Assembly (NCBI GenBank): GCA_016748015.1
Contig: JAAOMT010000436.1
Span: forward strand, 1,880,866 to 1,944,865
Reading direction: 5' to 3'
From: Geosiphon pyriformis
Lineage: Eukaryota; Glomeromycota; Glomeromycetes; Archaeosporales; Geosiphonaceae
DNA: 64,000 nt
Made by a program: the position numbers and the translations under genes. This document shows, one piece after another, positions 1 through 11,333 of this stretch; within the stretch, counting starts at the first letter, position 1, and each line of letters opens with the position of its first letter. The notes below the pieces were generated by a model, which was given only the letters and a program-made list of their open reading frames with translations, did not search any database and had not been told where the DNA came from.

Positions 1-288
1 TGAATGATAGTTTCATTCAATAAATAATACAAGTAAGTTTCTTAATACTTTGGGTTGTGATAGTTTAGTTTTAAATATTCTTTTTCATTTCTTTTTGATT
101 TTAAAGACTTCTTGGGATATTTAATTTGAAAGTATGATTTAAAGTGGAGTTTGTTGGATAAAATTGGATCTATTGCTTGATAAGTTATGATTTTTATTAC
201 TTGATTGATTCTTTCCCAATATTAAAACTACTGTATATATACATGTTTGTAGTTCTACGAGAAAATACTTTCTTTTTGATATTTCAAC

Positions 289-380
289 CTGGTGCTTGCT
301 GCTATCACCAGTTGGTGTTGGCTGCTATTGTGAACTGGTGCTTGCCACTATCGCGAGATGGTGTTTGCTACTATGTTAAT
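289..380. repeat. 23-bp minisatellite, four degenerate copies
   Basis: Four head-to-tail 23-bp units begin at 289, 312, 335 and 358 and share the core (c/t)tggtg-ttg-ctgctat. The unit length is not a multiple of three, so an in-frame protein repeat is unlikely. The block is distinctly richer in G+C than its surroundings (it contains a cgcgag). The rest of 1-500 is AT-rich and I see no gene in it. Confidence 0.75.
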
Positions 381-504
381 CATTACCTTTCTAAGATTAT
401 TACTGTGCTATATTATGATTGAATAGTTTGTATTATTTTTATGATTCTTTTTGCTAAATTCTTAAACCGTAACACCATGATGTTTTTGCAATATTAATAT
501 AAAT

Positions 505-1344
505 GCATTTCCAATCACTTATTATTACAATACAAAAACATGGATGCAAACTGATATTTTTAGTGAATGGCTTAATTTATTAAATGAAGAAATGCATCAC
601 AAGAAAAAAAAAATTTTACTATTGCTTAATAATACTGGTTCCTATGATAAAGAACCTTCCGTATTATCTAATATTATGATTAAATACCTACTATCCAATA
701 CAACATCCCATTTGCAACTATTAGATACAGAAATTATTGCATCCTTTAAGGCACAATACTGAAAGTTGTTTCTTTTCTATCTTATTAATCAGTATAATAA
801 CAAGATTCCAATATCAACAATAACATTAAAAGATGCAATTGACTTTCTAATTGATGCATGATCAGCAGTAACAACAACTACAATCCAAAACTGTTGGCAT
901 CATACAGGAATTCTGAATAATAGTCAAATACTAGTCCATCTATTAGATATTAAACAAGAACTCTTGCAAGAAGTACAAATTCTTATTAAATATGTTGATA
1001 TTAACAAGCTATTGGCAATAGACTTTATTAATATTGACAAGTTTGAACCATTATTTACTTATGCCTTAGAGAATAAAATTGTGGATCTTATTAACAACTA
1101 GTATAGTGGAAATTCTAATGCAAATAAAGATTTAGAAAGTAAAGATGAAGATGAATCTTTGTTTTTGCTATCTATACATCAAGGTAAAACTGCACTTAAA
1201 GATACATTGTGCTATTATGAAGAGCAGTATAGTGAAAAAGTTGATTCAGACTTTTTTAAAACTTTGAGAACATTAATTCATAATACTGTTCTCAAAGTTC
1301 AAGAAAAGAAAAAACAGTTGCAAATAGATAACTTTTTTAAATAA
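505..1344 (+). pseudogene. Broken pogo/Tigger-type (DDE) transposase, C-terminal half
   Basis: One forward frame reads through 544-1344 with stops at 760 (TGA), 859 (TGA) and 1099 (TAG). The order of motifs matches the DDE-1/CENP-B-like catalytic domain of pogo-family Tc1/mariner transposases: a WL segment near the start, a hydrophobic LLLL-NN strand, SNTTSHLQLLD, then FKAQY. In the family the LLLL strand is followed by the catalytic pair DN; here it reads NN, so the second catalytic Asp is lost. The protein ends in QLQIDNFF (1315-1338), a good PCNA-interacting (PIP-box) pattern. The N-terminal DNA-binding half and the first Asp are missing. I could not find terminal inverted repeats. Family assignment is fairly sure; element boundaries are unknown. 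Confidence 0.75.
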
Positions 1345-1689
1345 AATATATATAATTAGTTATTATATTATGTATGTAATATATAGATCATATGATAAGA
1401 TATTAATCATTTTTTATAGTCTCATCTCTCTATAGTTACCACAAATATGCTGACCAAAAGATGTGATTATAAAAAAAATTTACTGTATTTTTTATAACAT
1501 TAAAAAAAAATTAAAAAAAAATAACATATAATAAAAAAACAAACTAAAAATTACAAAAATTTTTTGTAATTTAAAAGTAATAAAAATAATAATTTATTAA
1601 GTTTAATTTTAATAATAGTATTTAAAATAACTTAAAACATAAATATTATATTAGATAGTAATTTGATTTCACTTGTAAAATAAATAAAT
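1345..1689. other. AT-rich spacer
   Basis: This stretch is almost pure A/T with homopolymer runs. I see no gene. It may contain the eroded 5' end of the relic that follows. Confidence 0.4.
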
Positions 1690-3650
1690 AAAAAGAATTT
1701 TATTATTATTAAAGCACTTAAATAAAATATTTGGCAATATTTTTTTAAATATTAATAATAAAAATTTACTTTTAACAGCTTTTGAATTATTTTTCTTATT
1801 TTTAATAAATAAATTAATAAACTGGTTTTTTTTGCTTTTATTATTACTATTATTATTATTACTACTTTATAAATAACCAAAAAGACCAAAATTTTTAAAA
1901 AACAGTAATAATTATTTATGTTTGCTATTATTATACCAAATTTTTTAATATAAACAACAATAATAATAATATATTTTCTAAAACAAATTAGGATTAATAA
2001 CTGATTATATTATTAAATATAATATTTTTTAACAAATTTTTATTGGTTTTTAAAACAAAACAACGTATTAGATTATTTAATTTTAAAGATTAAACTGATT
2101 AAATAAAGATTAAATTGTTTTTTTGTTTTTTAGTATTGCTTTTACTAATATTTAAAAAACAATTTTTAATTATTAAAAGTTTTTTAAATAAATAATTTTT
2201 ATTTTAGTATCTAGTATTATGTTTAAAATTATTTTAATTTTAAATAATTTTTTGTTCAAGTTTTTGCTTAGTTTTATTGAACTTAAGTTAATTTTAAAAA
2301 ACAATATTATATTATTTTATATAGACTTTTTTTTTAAATTTTTTTTAATTGTTACTATTAAACTTATTATTAATAATTTTTTTTATTTATATTTAAAATT
2401 GTAAAATTTTTTGTAATAGTTTCTGTTTTTTTTTATTTGTTATTATACTTTGTGATATTTTTTTAAATATATTTTTTAATACTATTAAAAATATTTTAGT
2501 GTTTTTGGTATTATTATTTTAGTTAAATTAAAGTTTGTTAACTTGTAACAATATTTTATTGTTTATTTTAAGAATTTTTTTCTGTTATTGCTATTTTAAA
2601 TAACTAATCTGTATTAATTAAAAAAGATAATATTAAAATTTATTTTCTATTTAACCAAAAAAAACTATTATTTTAAAAATATTTTTAAGACTAGATTAAT
2701 TAATTTTTTTGGTTGTATTGTCTTTGAAATTAGTGATTTGATTTCTTAAATTAGTAATTATATTTGTTTTATTTTTTACTTTTTCAGTTTTTATTATTAT
2801 CAATATTTTGCTATTATTATTTTTAAGTCTTTAATAATCTTAAATTTTATTATTTTAAAAATTAATACTTTGTATAAAAATTATATTTGGTAAAAATTTC
2901 TGAATATTATTATTGTTATAAATATTAAAGTTTAGATTATAAAATATATTTATTTTTTTTACTTAAAATTATTTTTATAATTTTATTATATCTGTTTTAT
3001 TTTTTAATAATATAAAATTTTATGTTAAAACTACTATTTTTTTGGTTTTTTTGTGTTGTTTTTTTGGCTGTTTTTATTATTAATTCTAAAATTAAATCTA
3101 GCTAAATTTTTTAAAATCTTAAATCTTAATTTTGGTTTTTTAATTAAATTTGTTATTAAATTAATTAGTTTATTAATTATATTATTATTATTTTAAACAT
3201 TTTTTTTGTTATATATATAAAACTTAAAAATATAATTGTTATTATACAAAGTAAGATATTTATTTTTAATAGAATTTTAAACAAAGTTAATACTAAAATT
3301 ATTAAATTAAAATTAAATATAATATTAAAATTAATTTAATAGATAATATTAATTATGCATTAAATAAAAATACTTATTTTTAATTAATAGCTTTTTAAAA
3401 ATATTAATTTTTTAAGATTAAGCAAAATTCAAATAAGATTGCTAAATAATTAAGTAATTTGATTATAAATAATAATTTTTTGGTTATAATTATATATAAA
3501 ATAACTTTTTAATATAAATTTTTTTTTAAATTTTATATAATTTAATCTAAATTAAACTTATATTTAGCTATATATAAAAAACATGTAAATTATATTTAAT
3601 TTAAAACATTTAAATTATTATATTATATTAAGTTATAATTAGATTTATAT
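1690..3650 (+). mobile_element. R1: decayed single-ORF (ORF1-type) LINE-derived element
   Basis: The sequence follows, block by block and on the plus strand, the minus-strand coding sequence of the better-preserved element C (25378-37487). The N-terminal region matches near 1700-1950 (including ccaaaaagaccaaa). The stretch around 2200-2360 (frame starting FKI-I) matches the FKIKL...SKNN(I/V)KLFC segment of element C. Nearly every G and C has become A or T, and stops are everywhere. Around 3550-3650 there is a trace of the shared 3' tail. No function is expected. Orientation is confident; ends are approximate. Confidence 0.65.
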
Positions 3651-3660
3651 ATATTATTTT

Positions 3661-4566
3661 AGGGTTTTAATGTTTGGTCTAATTTAGTTCAAGTTTAATA
3701 GAATTACTAAATTAAACCAAACTCAAACAGAAAATTTGGCAAAATTTCAAACTTGAACTTGAATCAGATTTAAAATTACTGAATTTAAACCAAATTTAAA
3801 CATATGTAAGAAATTTGGTTCAAGTTTAGTTTAAAGTTCATAAACATATTTAGATTTGATTATTAAAAATATTATATTATATTATATTATTATTTAATTT
3901 TTCTTTTAATGGTCTTTGCATTTATTATTAAAAACACTGAATATTTTGTTTTTTCTTATGATATTCTTCTATTATAATATATACTGTTTAATAAGAAGTC
4001 TCTAAATAATGCTATAAGGATTTGGTAGTGCTTATAATTCTGCAAGAAAATAGTTTATATACATATTTTGAAACTATACATTTAGCTGTTTTTTTTTCAT
4101 TTACTTAAACTTATTAAAATAATTTTATATTTTATTTAAAAACTATGTTTACCAAATATATTAATATTTAGACTATTTGAATTATCAAATTCTGTTATTT
4201 TAAATTTTAAATTTTTAGTAATATTAAATAATACTGACAATAAATTTATTTTGATAAGTTGGAGAATAGAATTGTTATATATGTATAGTTTTATATATTT
4301 TTTTAACTAATTATAATAATTAAACAAAGTAATAATTAATAAACAAATAGTACAAGTTATATCTTTTTTTAATTTCATTAAACTTGAACAAGTTTGTGAA
4401 TTTTAAATCAGACTTAAACTAAACTCAAATTTGTTAAAAAAGTTCAATATTAAACTCAAACTGAATTTACTTTAAAAAATTGGTTTGGTTCAAGTTTGGT
4501 TCATAATTCAAACTAAACTTAAACAACATCCAAAGTTCAATTCAGTTTGGTTTGATTAAAATCTTA
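3661..4566. repeat. Hairpin-rich foldback-like block
   Basis: Two blocks (3661-3845 and 4370-4566) are made of recurring gttcaagtttggtt / aaccaaac-type words in both orientations. The clearest structure is a hairpin with 17-bp arms at 3672-3688 and 3706-3722, one mismatch and a 17-nt loop. A segment like aatcagatttaaaatt in the first block recurs inverted in the second. This could be a foldback element or MITE, or a decayed satellite. I found no open reading frame in it. About 500 bp of AT-rich DNA separates the blocks. Confidence 0.4.
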
Positions 4567-4808
4567 TGTTAAATAAATAAAATTTTTTTATGTTTTAAAA
4601 TATAATTTAATTATTAATTACAATTAATAAATATTAAAATTTTAATAAGTTATAATTAACATGTTTTTTATACATAATTAATTATTCAAACCAATTAAAA
4701 CTAAACTAAATTAAATTAAAATAATTTAGAAATAAATATAATTTACTTAATTTATTAATACAATTATTTAAATTATATATTAAAAATAAAATTACTTAAA
4801 AACAATTT

Positions 4809-4810
<2 letters not shown>

Positions 4811-4886
<76 letters not shown>

Positions 4887-6447
4887 AACAAGTAAGATCC
4901 AAACGCTACCTACTGCTATACATCAAAGAAATAATCTAAAATAGGTGTGAATCATGCATTTTCTACACGTAACCAGCCACTCAGACCAGTCAGAACAACA
5001 CTACACAGCTATACAAACAGAAACTGAGTCACCAATACCAGAAAAAAATAAACAACACTTGTAATAACCAAAGCTAACACCAAAAGGCTCAACCGTTCCC
5101 AGCAAATTGACCACACCAGCAGAAAACTTTGAAGACAAACCAGGCAATGAAATAAGAATTAAATCATCTAGAAAAATCAACCTGTTCTTCTCCATGTATG
5201 CACAATGTTTTACATGAACCAACCAAATATTATTCCTAAAAGCAAGACCAAGAGAACGCACAAACTTAACAATTTTTGAACCAGCCACCTTAGGGTCATA
5301 GAAGACAAGAACAGCTTTGCAAAACCAATCATTAAAAACAAAATCTTTATGAAGAGCTGCTGATACTGAAGAACCAGAGACATAAGATGACAACAAATAC
5401 AACACATTTAACAAAGAATGAGACAATCCAGAAAGTGCCTTCCAAGACTCCACATGGAATTCTAATAACTAACGCCAAGCAAAATCATCAACTCCACAGG
5501 AAAACACATGATCTGACATCTCCATTTTACTGCAATACAAGCACAAAACACTAGGATAAGACTTATTATAAAGGCACTTACAAACAGCCACAGACAGTTG
5601 ATGATGCAAAGTTTTCATGAAATAAGTGCACGCATTAGCTGAAACTCTGCTGGTAAAACCAGTGGCCATATGCAAATTCGGATACCACACCAACAAAGAG
5701 TGTGACCAATCAATCTCAGAAACCAAATCACTCGCCAAAAACTTAACTTCCGAACCTATTTCCCAATGTGCACGACTAATAGAGTGAAAAACATCTCAGA
5801 CAAAACATCTAAAATTACCAGAAATCACAACATTATCAGCCACCAAAAAGTGCTTATCCAAGCAAGGAGAAAGAAACCAACTAGAAAGAGAGTCAGAACC
5901 AGCAATCAAATCAGCCTGCTCATTCCCTTCCACATCAGAATGATCTTTGACTTTATGCCAGCTAACCCTTAAATTTTTCCCATGAATTAAGTTAACAATA
6001 TGCTAACGCTCAACCCAACACTGATTGCGAAAATCAGAACGCAAAAGACCCAATTCTAACTTGCATACATCTAAGACAGATTGACTATCTGAAAACAGGC
6101 AAACTGAACTAGAAGGGGAGACGCATTCTAGGGCCAAAGCAATGGCTTGTAGCTCAGCCAGGGTGGATGACATCAAACCCGACATGCCAATACTCAAACC
6201 CAAACCAACGTCCTCAAAAAAGGCAGCAGCTCCAGCTTTACAGCTGACTGTACCCAAATTCCTCAAAGATCTATCCATGTAGACAAATAAACAACCAGTT
6301 TCAACACATGAGAAATGATTACAGACAGACAAGAATTTACCAGAACCAAGAATATTCAAAGGACCAACATCATCTAAAACTGAAAAAAAAGCAGAAGAAG
6401 AAGTTACGCCATCGAAAAATGCAGTAGAAAGTCTAAACCAATTGGAG
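4811..6447 (-). mobile_element. LINE A: 5'-truncated non-LTR retrotransposon with long poly(A)
   Basis: A minus-strand LINE keeps only the RNase H domain onward, the ~120-bp 3' tail (about 4883-5005) and a poly(A) tail that reads as 72 consecutive T on the plus strand (4811-4882). It is flanked by a 13-bp direct repeat, ATTTAGTTTTTTT, at 4805-4817 (its T's merge with the tail) and 6448-6460. The 5' truncation, homopolymer tail and target-site duplication are classic target-primed reverse transcription. The host sequence is the decayed element R2. The long uninterrupted tail and fewer substitutions suggest a relatively young insertion. Confidence 0.9.
5001..6447 (-). pseudogene. LINE A ORF2 remnant: RNase H and C-terminal Cys/His finger
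   Basis: One minus-strand frame runs from the 5' truncation to the stop at about 5001, with a few nonsense codons. The first part is an RNase H domain: YMDRSLRN (usual TDGS), STLAELQAIALALE and FSDSQSVLD carry the first Asp, the Glu and the second Asp. The C-terminal part has the finger CLYC...SDHVFSC near 5505-5550, then the conserved C-terminus ending SGIGDSVSVCIAV. The endonuclease and reverse transcriptase are absent because the copy is 5'-truncated. It is a non-functional LINE tail; similarity to LINEs B, D and E is close. Confidence 0.8.
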
Positions 6448-8225
6448 ATTTAGTTTTTTTATATTATTTATAATATTAAAATAACTTATTTATTATATGT
6501 TTAAAATATAATTTACTTATAAAAAATAATTTAATAATACTTATTATAATATTATTAAACTAATCAAAATTTAATTTAATTTTAAAAAAAACAAATTTTT
6601 TAAACAAATTAAAAAAATACTAATAAAACTTAAAGTAATATTATTTATTTAAACCAAATTAACTTTTATATTTAAGTATTTTTAATTATTTAAAACCAAA
6701 AAAAATGCAATTAATACAAACAAAAAATTAATTAGCTTAATAACAAATTTAATTAATATAATTAAATTAAAAATTTAAGATTTTAATTTGGAATTAATTA
6801 TAAAATTAATAGTAATAACAATAAAAACAATAAAAACAGTCAAAAATATAACAATAAAAAAAATTAAAATTACCAAAATCCTAGCATATAACTTAATATT
6901 GACAAAAAAAATTAAAAATTTTAACATTACTTATAAATTTAAATAAAAATACTTTAAAATTTATAATTAAATAATTTAAACTTTAATATTTATAGTAATA
7001 ACAATATTTAAAAGTTTTTTATTAAATATAATTTATATATAAATTATTAGTTTTTAAAATAACAAGATTTAAAACTTCTAAAAACTCAAAAATTACAATA
7101 ATAAAATATTAATAATAATAAAATTAGAAAAATTAAGAATAAAACAAATTTTAAAAACAGTAAAACCAAAAAAAAATTAATTGATTTGATTTTAAAAGTG
7201 TTTTTTAAGATAATATTTTTTTTGATAAAATAAGAAAAAATTATAATATTGTATTTTTTTACTAGTACAAACTAGCAAACAAAAACAATAATAACAAAAA
7301 AAAATTAAAATTAAACAATAACATATTACTATAAATTTAAAAATTTTAATAACTATTTAAAGTATTTTTAATGCTATTAAAAAATAAATTAAAAAAATTT
7401 TATAAAATACAACAAAAAAAAAAGCAGAAGTTATTATAAAAATTTTTAAAAATATTAATAACTACTTTGGTAATAGTAACTAAAAAAACTTTAAAAACAA
7501 AATTTACACAAAACAACTTAATATTGTTTTTTAAAACTAATAAAATTAAACAACAAATAAAATAAAAAATTAACAGAAACTAATTTTATCTTAAAAATAA
7601 TATTAAATACCAAAATAAAAATCATTTATTTAAAAATATTTTGACAATTAATAATTATTTTTTAAATATTATTAAAAACAATACTAAAAAATAAAAAAAT
7701 AAAAGTTAATTTAATTTTTATTTGATTAATTTAATTCTTAAAATCAAGTAATTTAATAAATTAATTAGTTAAAAATACATCTAAAAACATGTTTTGTTGC
7801 TTCTAAAATTAATAATAATTTGTTAAAAAATATCATATTTAATAATATAATTAGTAATTAATCTTAATTTATTTTAAGTAATATGTTATTATTATTGTTG
7901 TTTATATTAGAAAAAACTGATTATTATAACAAAAATTTTATCTAAAATCTTATTAAAAATTATAAAAAAATTTAATATAACAATAGTAAATAAGATTAAT
8001 TATTGCTATTTTTTGAAGTTTTTAGTTTTTTTGGCTATTTATAAAATAATAATAATAATAATAATAATAAAACCAATTTGTAAATTAATTTATTATTAAA
8101 AACTTTTGGGTTTTTATAAAAAATAAAAACAATATTAGAATTAATTCTAATATATTTTTTAAAAAAAATTTTGATTAAGAAAAATCATTAATTAAAGATA
8201 AAAAAAATATATTAAAAACTAATAC

Positions 8226-9341
8226 TATAATTCAAAATTTAATAAAAATCATAAAATAATATAAATTATCTAATTATAATAAAATACAACAATAATTTTA
8301 AAAAAATAATAATAAATATAATAACAGATATTAAAAAGTATTAACAATAAGCATTATTTTATAATAGCAACAAATATTATAGTATAATACTAATAAATAT
8401 TAAAATATTAAAAATAAAGTATTATTATAAATTTTTTTATAAAATTATAAACATATATATATAGTAGTTTTAATATTAAAAAAATTATTTTTTAATTTTT
8501 TAGTTTATATTTTTAATTATTTATATTATTACTAATTGATAAAAACTTTATTGTATAATTAAAAAAAATATTAAAAGATTATTAATGTTCTATGTTTTGA
8601 AAATAAAAAAAATTTTAGATAATTATAAAAATAGCTTTAAAAAAAATTTTAATAATAGTAAATAGATTTTAAATTAATTTTGAAAAAAAAATACATAAAT
8701 ACATAATAATAATTAAAATTTAAAAAAAAGCTTATTATAATATTAACAAAAAACTTTTAATATTATTATATAACTAAAATTAAAAAACTTATAAAAAATT
8801 AATTATAATTAAATTAGAAGTATTAACAATTAATATATTAAAAAGACATTTTTATAATATTATTAAATACAGCTTTATATTATTAATATTTTAAAAAAAT
8901 ACTATTGCTCAATAATTTTACAAATTTGAATATTAATATTAAATATTAATAGTTTTATTAAATAATATAATTATGTTTTATTATTTTATTATTTTAATTA
9001 TAATATATATATAATTATATAGATTTATTTTATAATATACAAAAATTTATAAAAAAACTTATAAAACAAAAAAATTATAAAATTATTATTATTTGTTTTT
9101 AGGTAAAACTTAACTTAAAGTTTATTTAAAAAATAACAATTAATTTTTATTAAAACACAAAAAATAAATTAAATTAGCAAAAAACAACCAAAACTATTAT
9201 ATTAAACTTAAATCAAAATTTTTTTAATTAATTATCAAAAGAATATAATTTTTAAATACTAGAAAATAAAATAAAATAAATTATTAAAAAGTTATAAAAT
9301 AATAAATATAATTAAAGATAATATAACTTAAATATTTAATT
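8226..9341. other. AT-rich stretch, no recognisable gene
   Basis: This is very high A+T sequence with short poly-A and poly-T runs. It probably represents the most eroded part of R2 or an older insertion, but I cannot align it convincingly to any element in the window. I see no RNA gene or open frame. Confidence 0.4.
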
Positions 9342-9355
9342 AATATATATTTATA
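9342..9355. repeat. LINE B target-site duplication, left copy
   Basis: AATATATATTTATA occurs here and again immediately after the poly(A) of LINE B at 16149-16162. The last A overlaps the AAAACTTCTTTCT start of the element. In such AT-rich DNA a 14-bp match alone is weak evidence. It is convincing because it sits exactly at both element ends. Confidence 0.75.
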
Positions 9356-9490
9356 AAACTTCTTTCTCTCTTTTGTTCTAAATTCCTGAAAAAGAGTCAT
9401 AAATTTGAAAAAAGTTTTTCTGTTTTTTATATACTGTCTTCCACTATTTCACAAGAAACAAATCCTTTCGTTGTCAGTCCAGCTGCCACT

Positions 9491-11333
9491 ATAAGTGGCC
9501 CTAGTGTTAAGAAAAAGTCAACCAGAGTTTTGACCACTGGTTTAGTTGGTGGTGGTTCAGGTTATAAAATCAAGAAACCTCTTGGTGGTGCTAAGCTCTT
9601 GAGTAGTGGTGCAACTCTCAAGAGTGGTGGGTCTGGTCATGTGGTCAGGCAGTTTAATGATATGAATACTGATGGTGAAGCTTCCGAAGGTGAAGAAATA
9701 CCTGATTCCAAGATGAATACGCCTCAAGCCAAGTGTTTCAATAATGGTGCGACTGTTGGCTCCCCTCTTGGCTCTATTAATTATGACATAAAGGAAGAAG
9801 AGGAAGTTTCTCTTCCCCTCCATATGTCTTTCTCTTTGGATAAGGTGTGAGTGGATCCCAAAATCATTAAAACTCAAGTGGAAGTGGCCGTGAAAAAATC
9901 ATTTGCTTTGGACATTAATTTTTCGGCTGTAGAAGGGAAATCGGCAACGGCCAAAACTCAGGTCATAAGAAAATTATTTTCAGGAATCAATGGTTTTGGG
10001 GGGGACCACTACCTCCTCAAAATTTAAAGGGATCATCTGATCAATATTTACTTCATTTAAGAGCATAGAAAAGGCCGCGTCATTGGCCAGAGCAAATAAC
10101 ATCATAGTAAACAGCGATCTTAAGAGACAAGGAGTTCGTTCAGATTGGGCCGTAATCATCAAAGAGATTCCCATGGATACACCAAAGGAAATGATTGTCA
10201 CTGCAGTATCTGAATTTGGGAAAATTAAATCAATCAAAATTCAGCTGATCAGAATGTGGCAGAAGACTGTGGTAGAATTTGCCGAATCGGAACAGGCAGA
10301 GCAATTGGCTTCGAAATGGTTTTTCTTAATTGGGAAAGATTCTGTGCATGTGGCAAAAGCCATGAGAGATTGCAATATCTGGGCCTCTAGGGATCATTTT
10401 AGGATGCTTCTGTTTACGTTACCAGTAGGAACAACTGCACATGATCTTAGTAATCTGCTGGATAGAACTAGTGGCAGAACTTGTATTATTAATTGTTCAT
10501 TGGACACTGGCAATAGAGTTCGTTGTGCTGTGGTTGGCTTCAAATCTGAAAATGATCTGAATTTCACTTTCTTTACTGAGCCTGTTTTTGGTGGTGTTCA
10601 TCTTTCTTGGACTAGATTGGATTTGGTTCAGTGTGGAAAATATGGGCATCTTGGTCATTTGGCTCTGGAGTGTGATGCATCAGATATGTCATCTTCTGAT
10701 CTCTTGAATATTTTGAATAAGAGACGTGCTCCTGGTGTGGATTGCCTCCAGTTGGCCAAGTTATATGCGAAAAAAAATGTTCCTATATCTCGCCCTGCTG
10801 CCTTTGGTGGCAAGTCATGGGCTCAGATAGTCTCTTTTGTTTCCTCTTCTGGTGGTTCTCCTTCTGGTTTTGGTCTTGGTGTTGGTTTCTCTTCTTATAC
10901 AACCTCAGATTTGGGTGGTGGTTCTCTCTCCTCTACAATCACCGATTCTTCTTTGAATGCTCGCTTGACGTTTTTGGAACGTTCTCTCGAGTTGTTGACT
11001 GACCAAGTTTCTGATATTTTAAGAAAATTGAGTTTTGTTGAATTGGTGCCCATGGTTCCATCTTCTGGTGCCCCTCCTTTGGTTGGCTCTGTGCCTTTGG
11101 CCCCTGTTTTGGATTTTGACATGGCTCTGAATAGTGAGCTGGCATCGTCCAATCTCTATTCTCCAAGTATTGATATGGGTTTCAATTCGAGTAGTTCGAA
11201 GGTTCTAACTACCAAGGTGGGTGGTTTGGAGTCTAAGATGTCAGCTCTGGAGGCTTCTGTCAGTTCTGTTTTGGCTAGGTTAGATCTTTTATGTTCTGGT
11301 TTGGGTTCATCAGCTCTCCCTTTTTCTCAATGA
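9491..11333 (+). pseudogene. LINE B ORF1: RNP-like nucleic-acid-binding protein, broken
   Basis: The homologous start in LINE D is ATG AGT GG; here it is ATA (9491), so the initiator is lost. The frame is read as 9491-9850, ends in TGA, and resumes in another frame at about 10000-11333, so it has nonsense and frameshift damage. Conserved blocks include VIRKLF, INGFGG, KEIPMDTPKE and the W(F/S)FLIGKDSVH(V/M)AKA block of an RRM-like fold. A zinc-knuckle-like C-x2-Y-x4-H-x4-C at 10632-10673 has Tyr where the second Cys is expected. The C-terminal third is Ser/Gly-rich with a predicted coiled-coil-like segment (LERSLELLTDQVSDI). In the LINE life cycle this protein would bind element RNA. It ends ATGA, overlapping ORF2. 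Confidence 0.8.

Larger units (their letters stand above)
4570..8225 (-). mobile_element. R2: decayed single-ORF element, split by LINE A
   Basis: The left piece (4570-4810) carries an eroded minus-strand copy of the shared LINE 3' tail (around 4640-4710) and the start of the 3' coding end. The right piece (6448-8225) continues the same element, in the same order as element C up to its N-terminal region. The sequence aaataaaattacttaaaaacaatttag just left of LINE A lines up with the corresponding stretches of element C (near 25590) and of R5 (near 61430). This shows that LINE A inserted inside R2. Almost all G+C has been lost, and no reading frame survives. Confidence 0.6.

Noticed and set aside
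177-422. 81-codon open frame over the minisatellite region
   Set aside because: No similarity to any family, and it covers the 23-bp repeat whose unit breaks the reading frame; best seen as chance.
9557-9877. Antisense open frames over LINE ORFs (for example 9557-9877, 10895-11152, 57159-57581)
   Set aside because: They are mirror frames of real coding sequence and do not match any protein.
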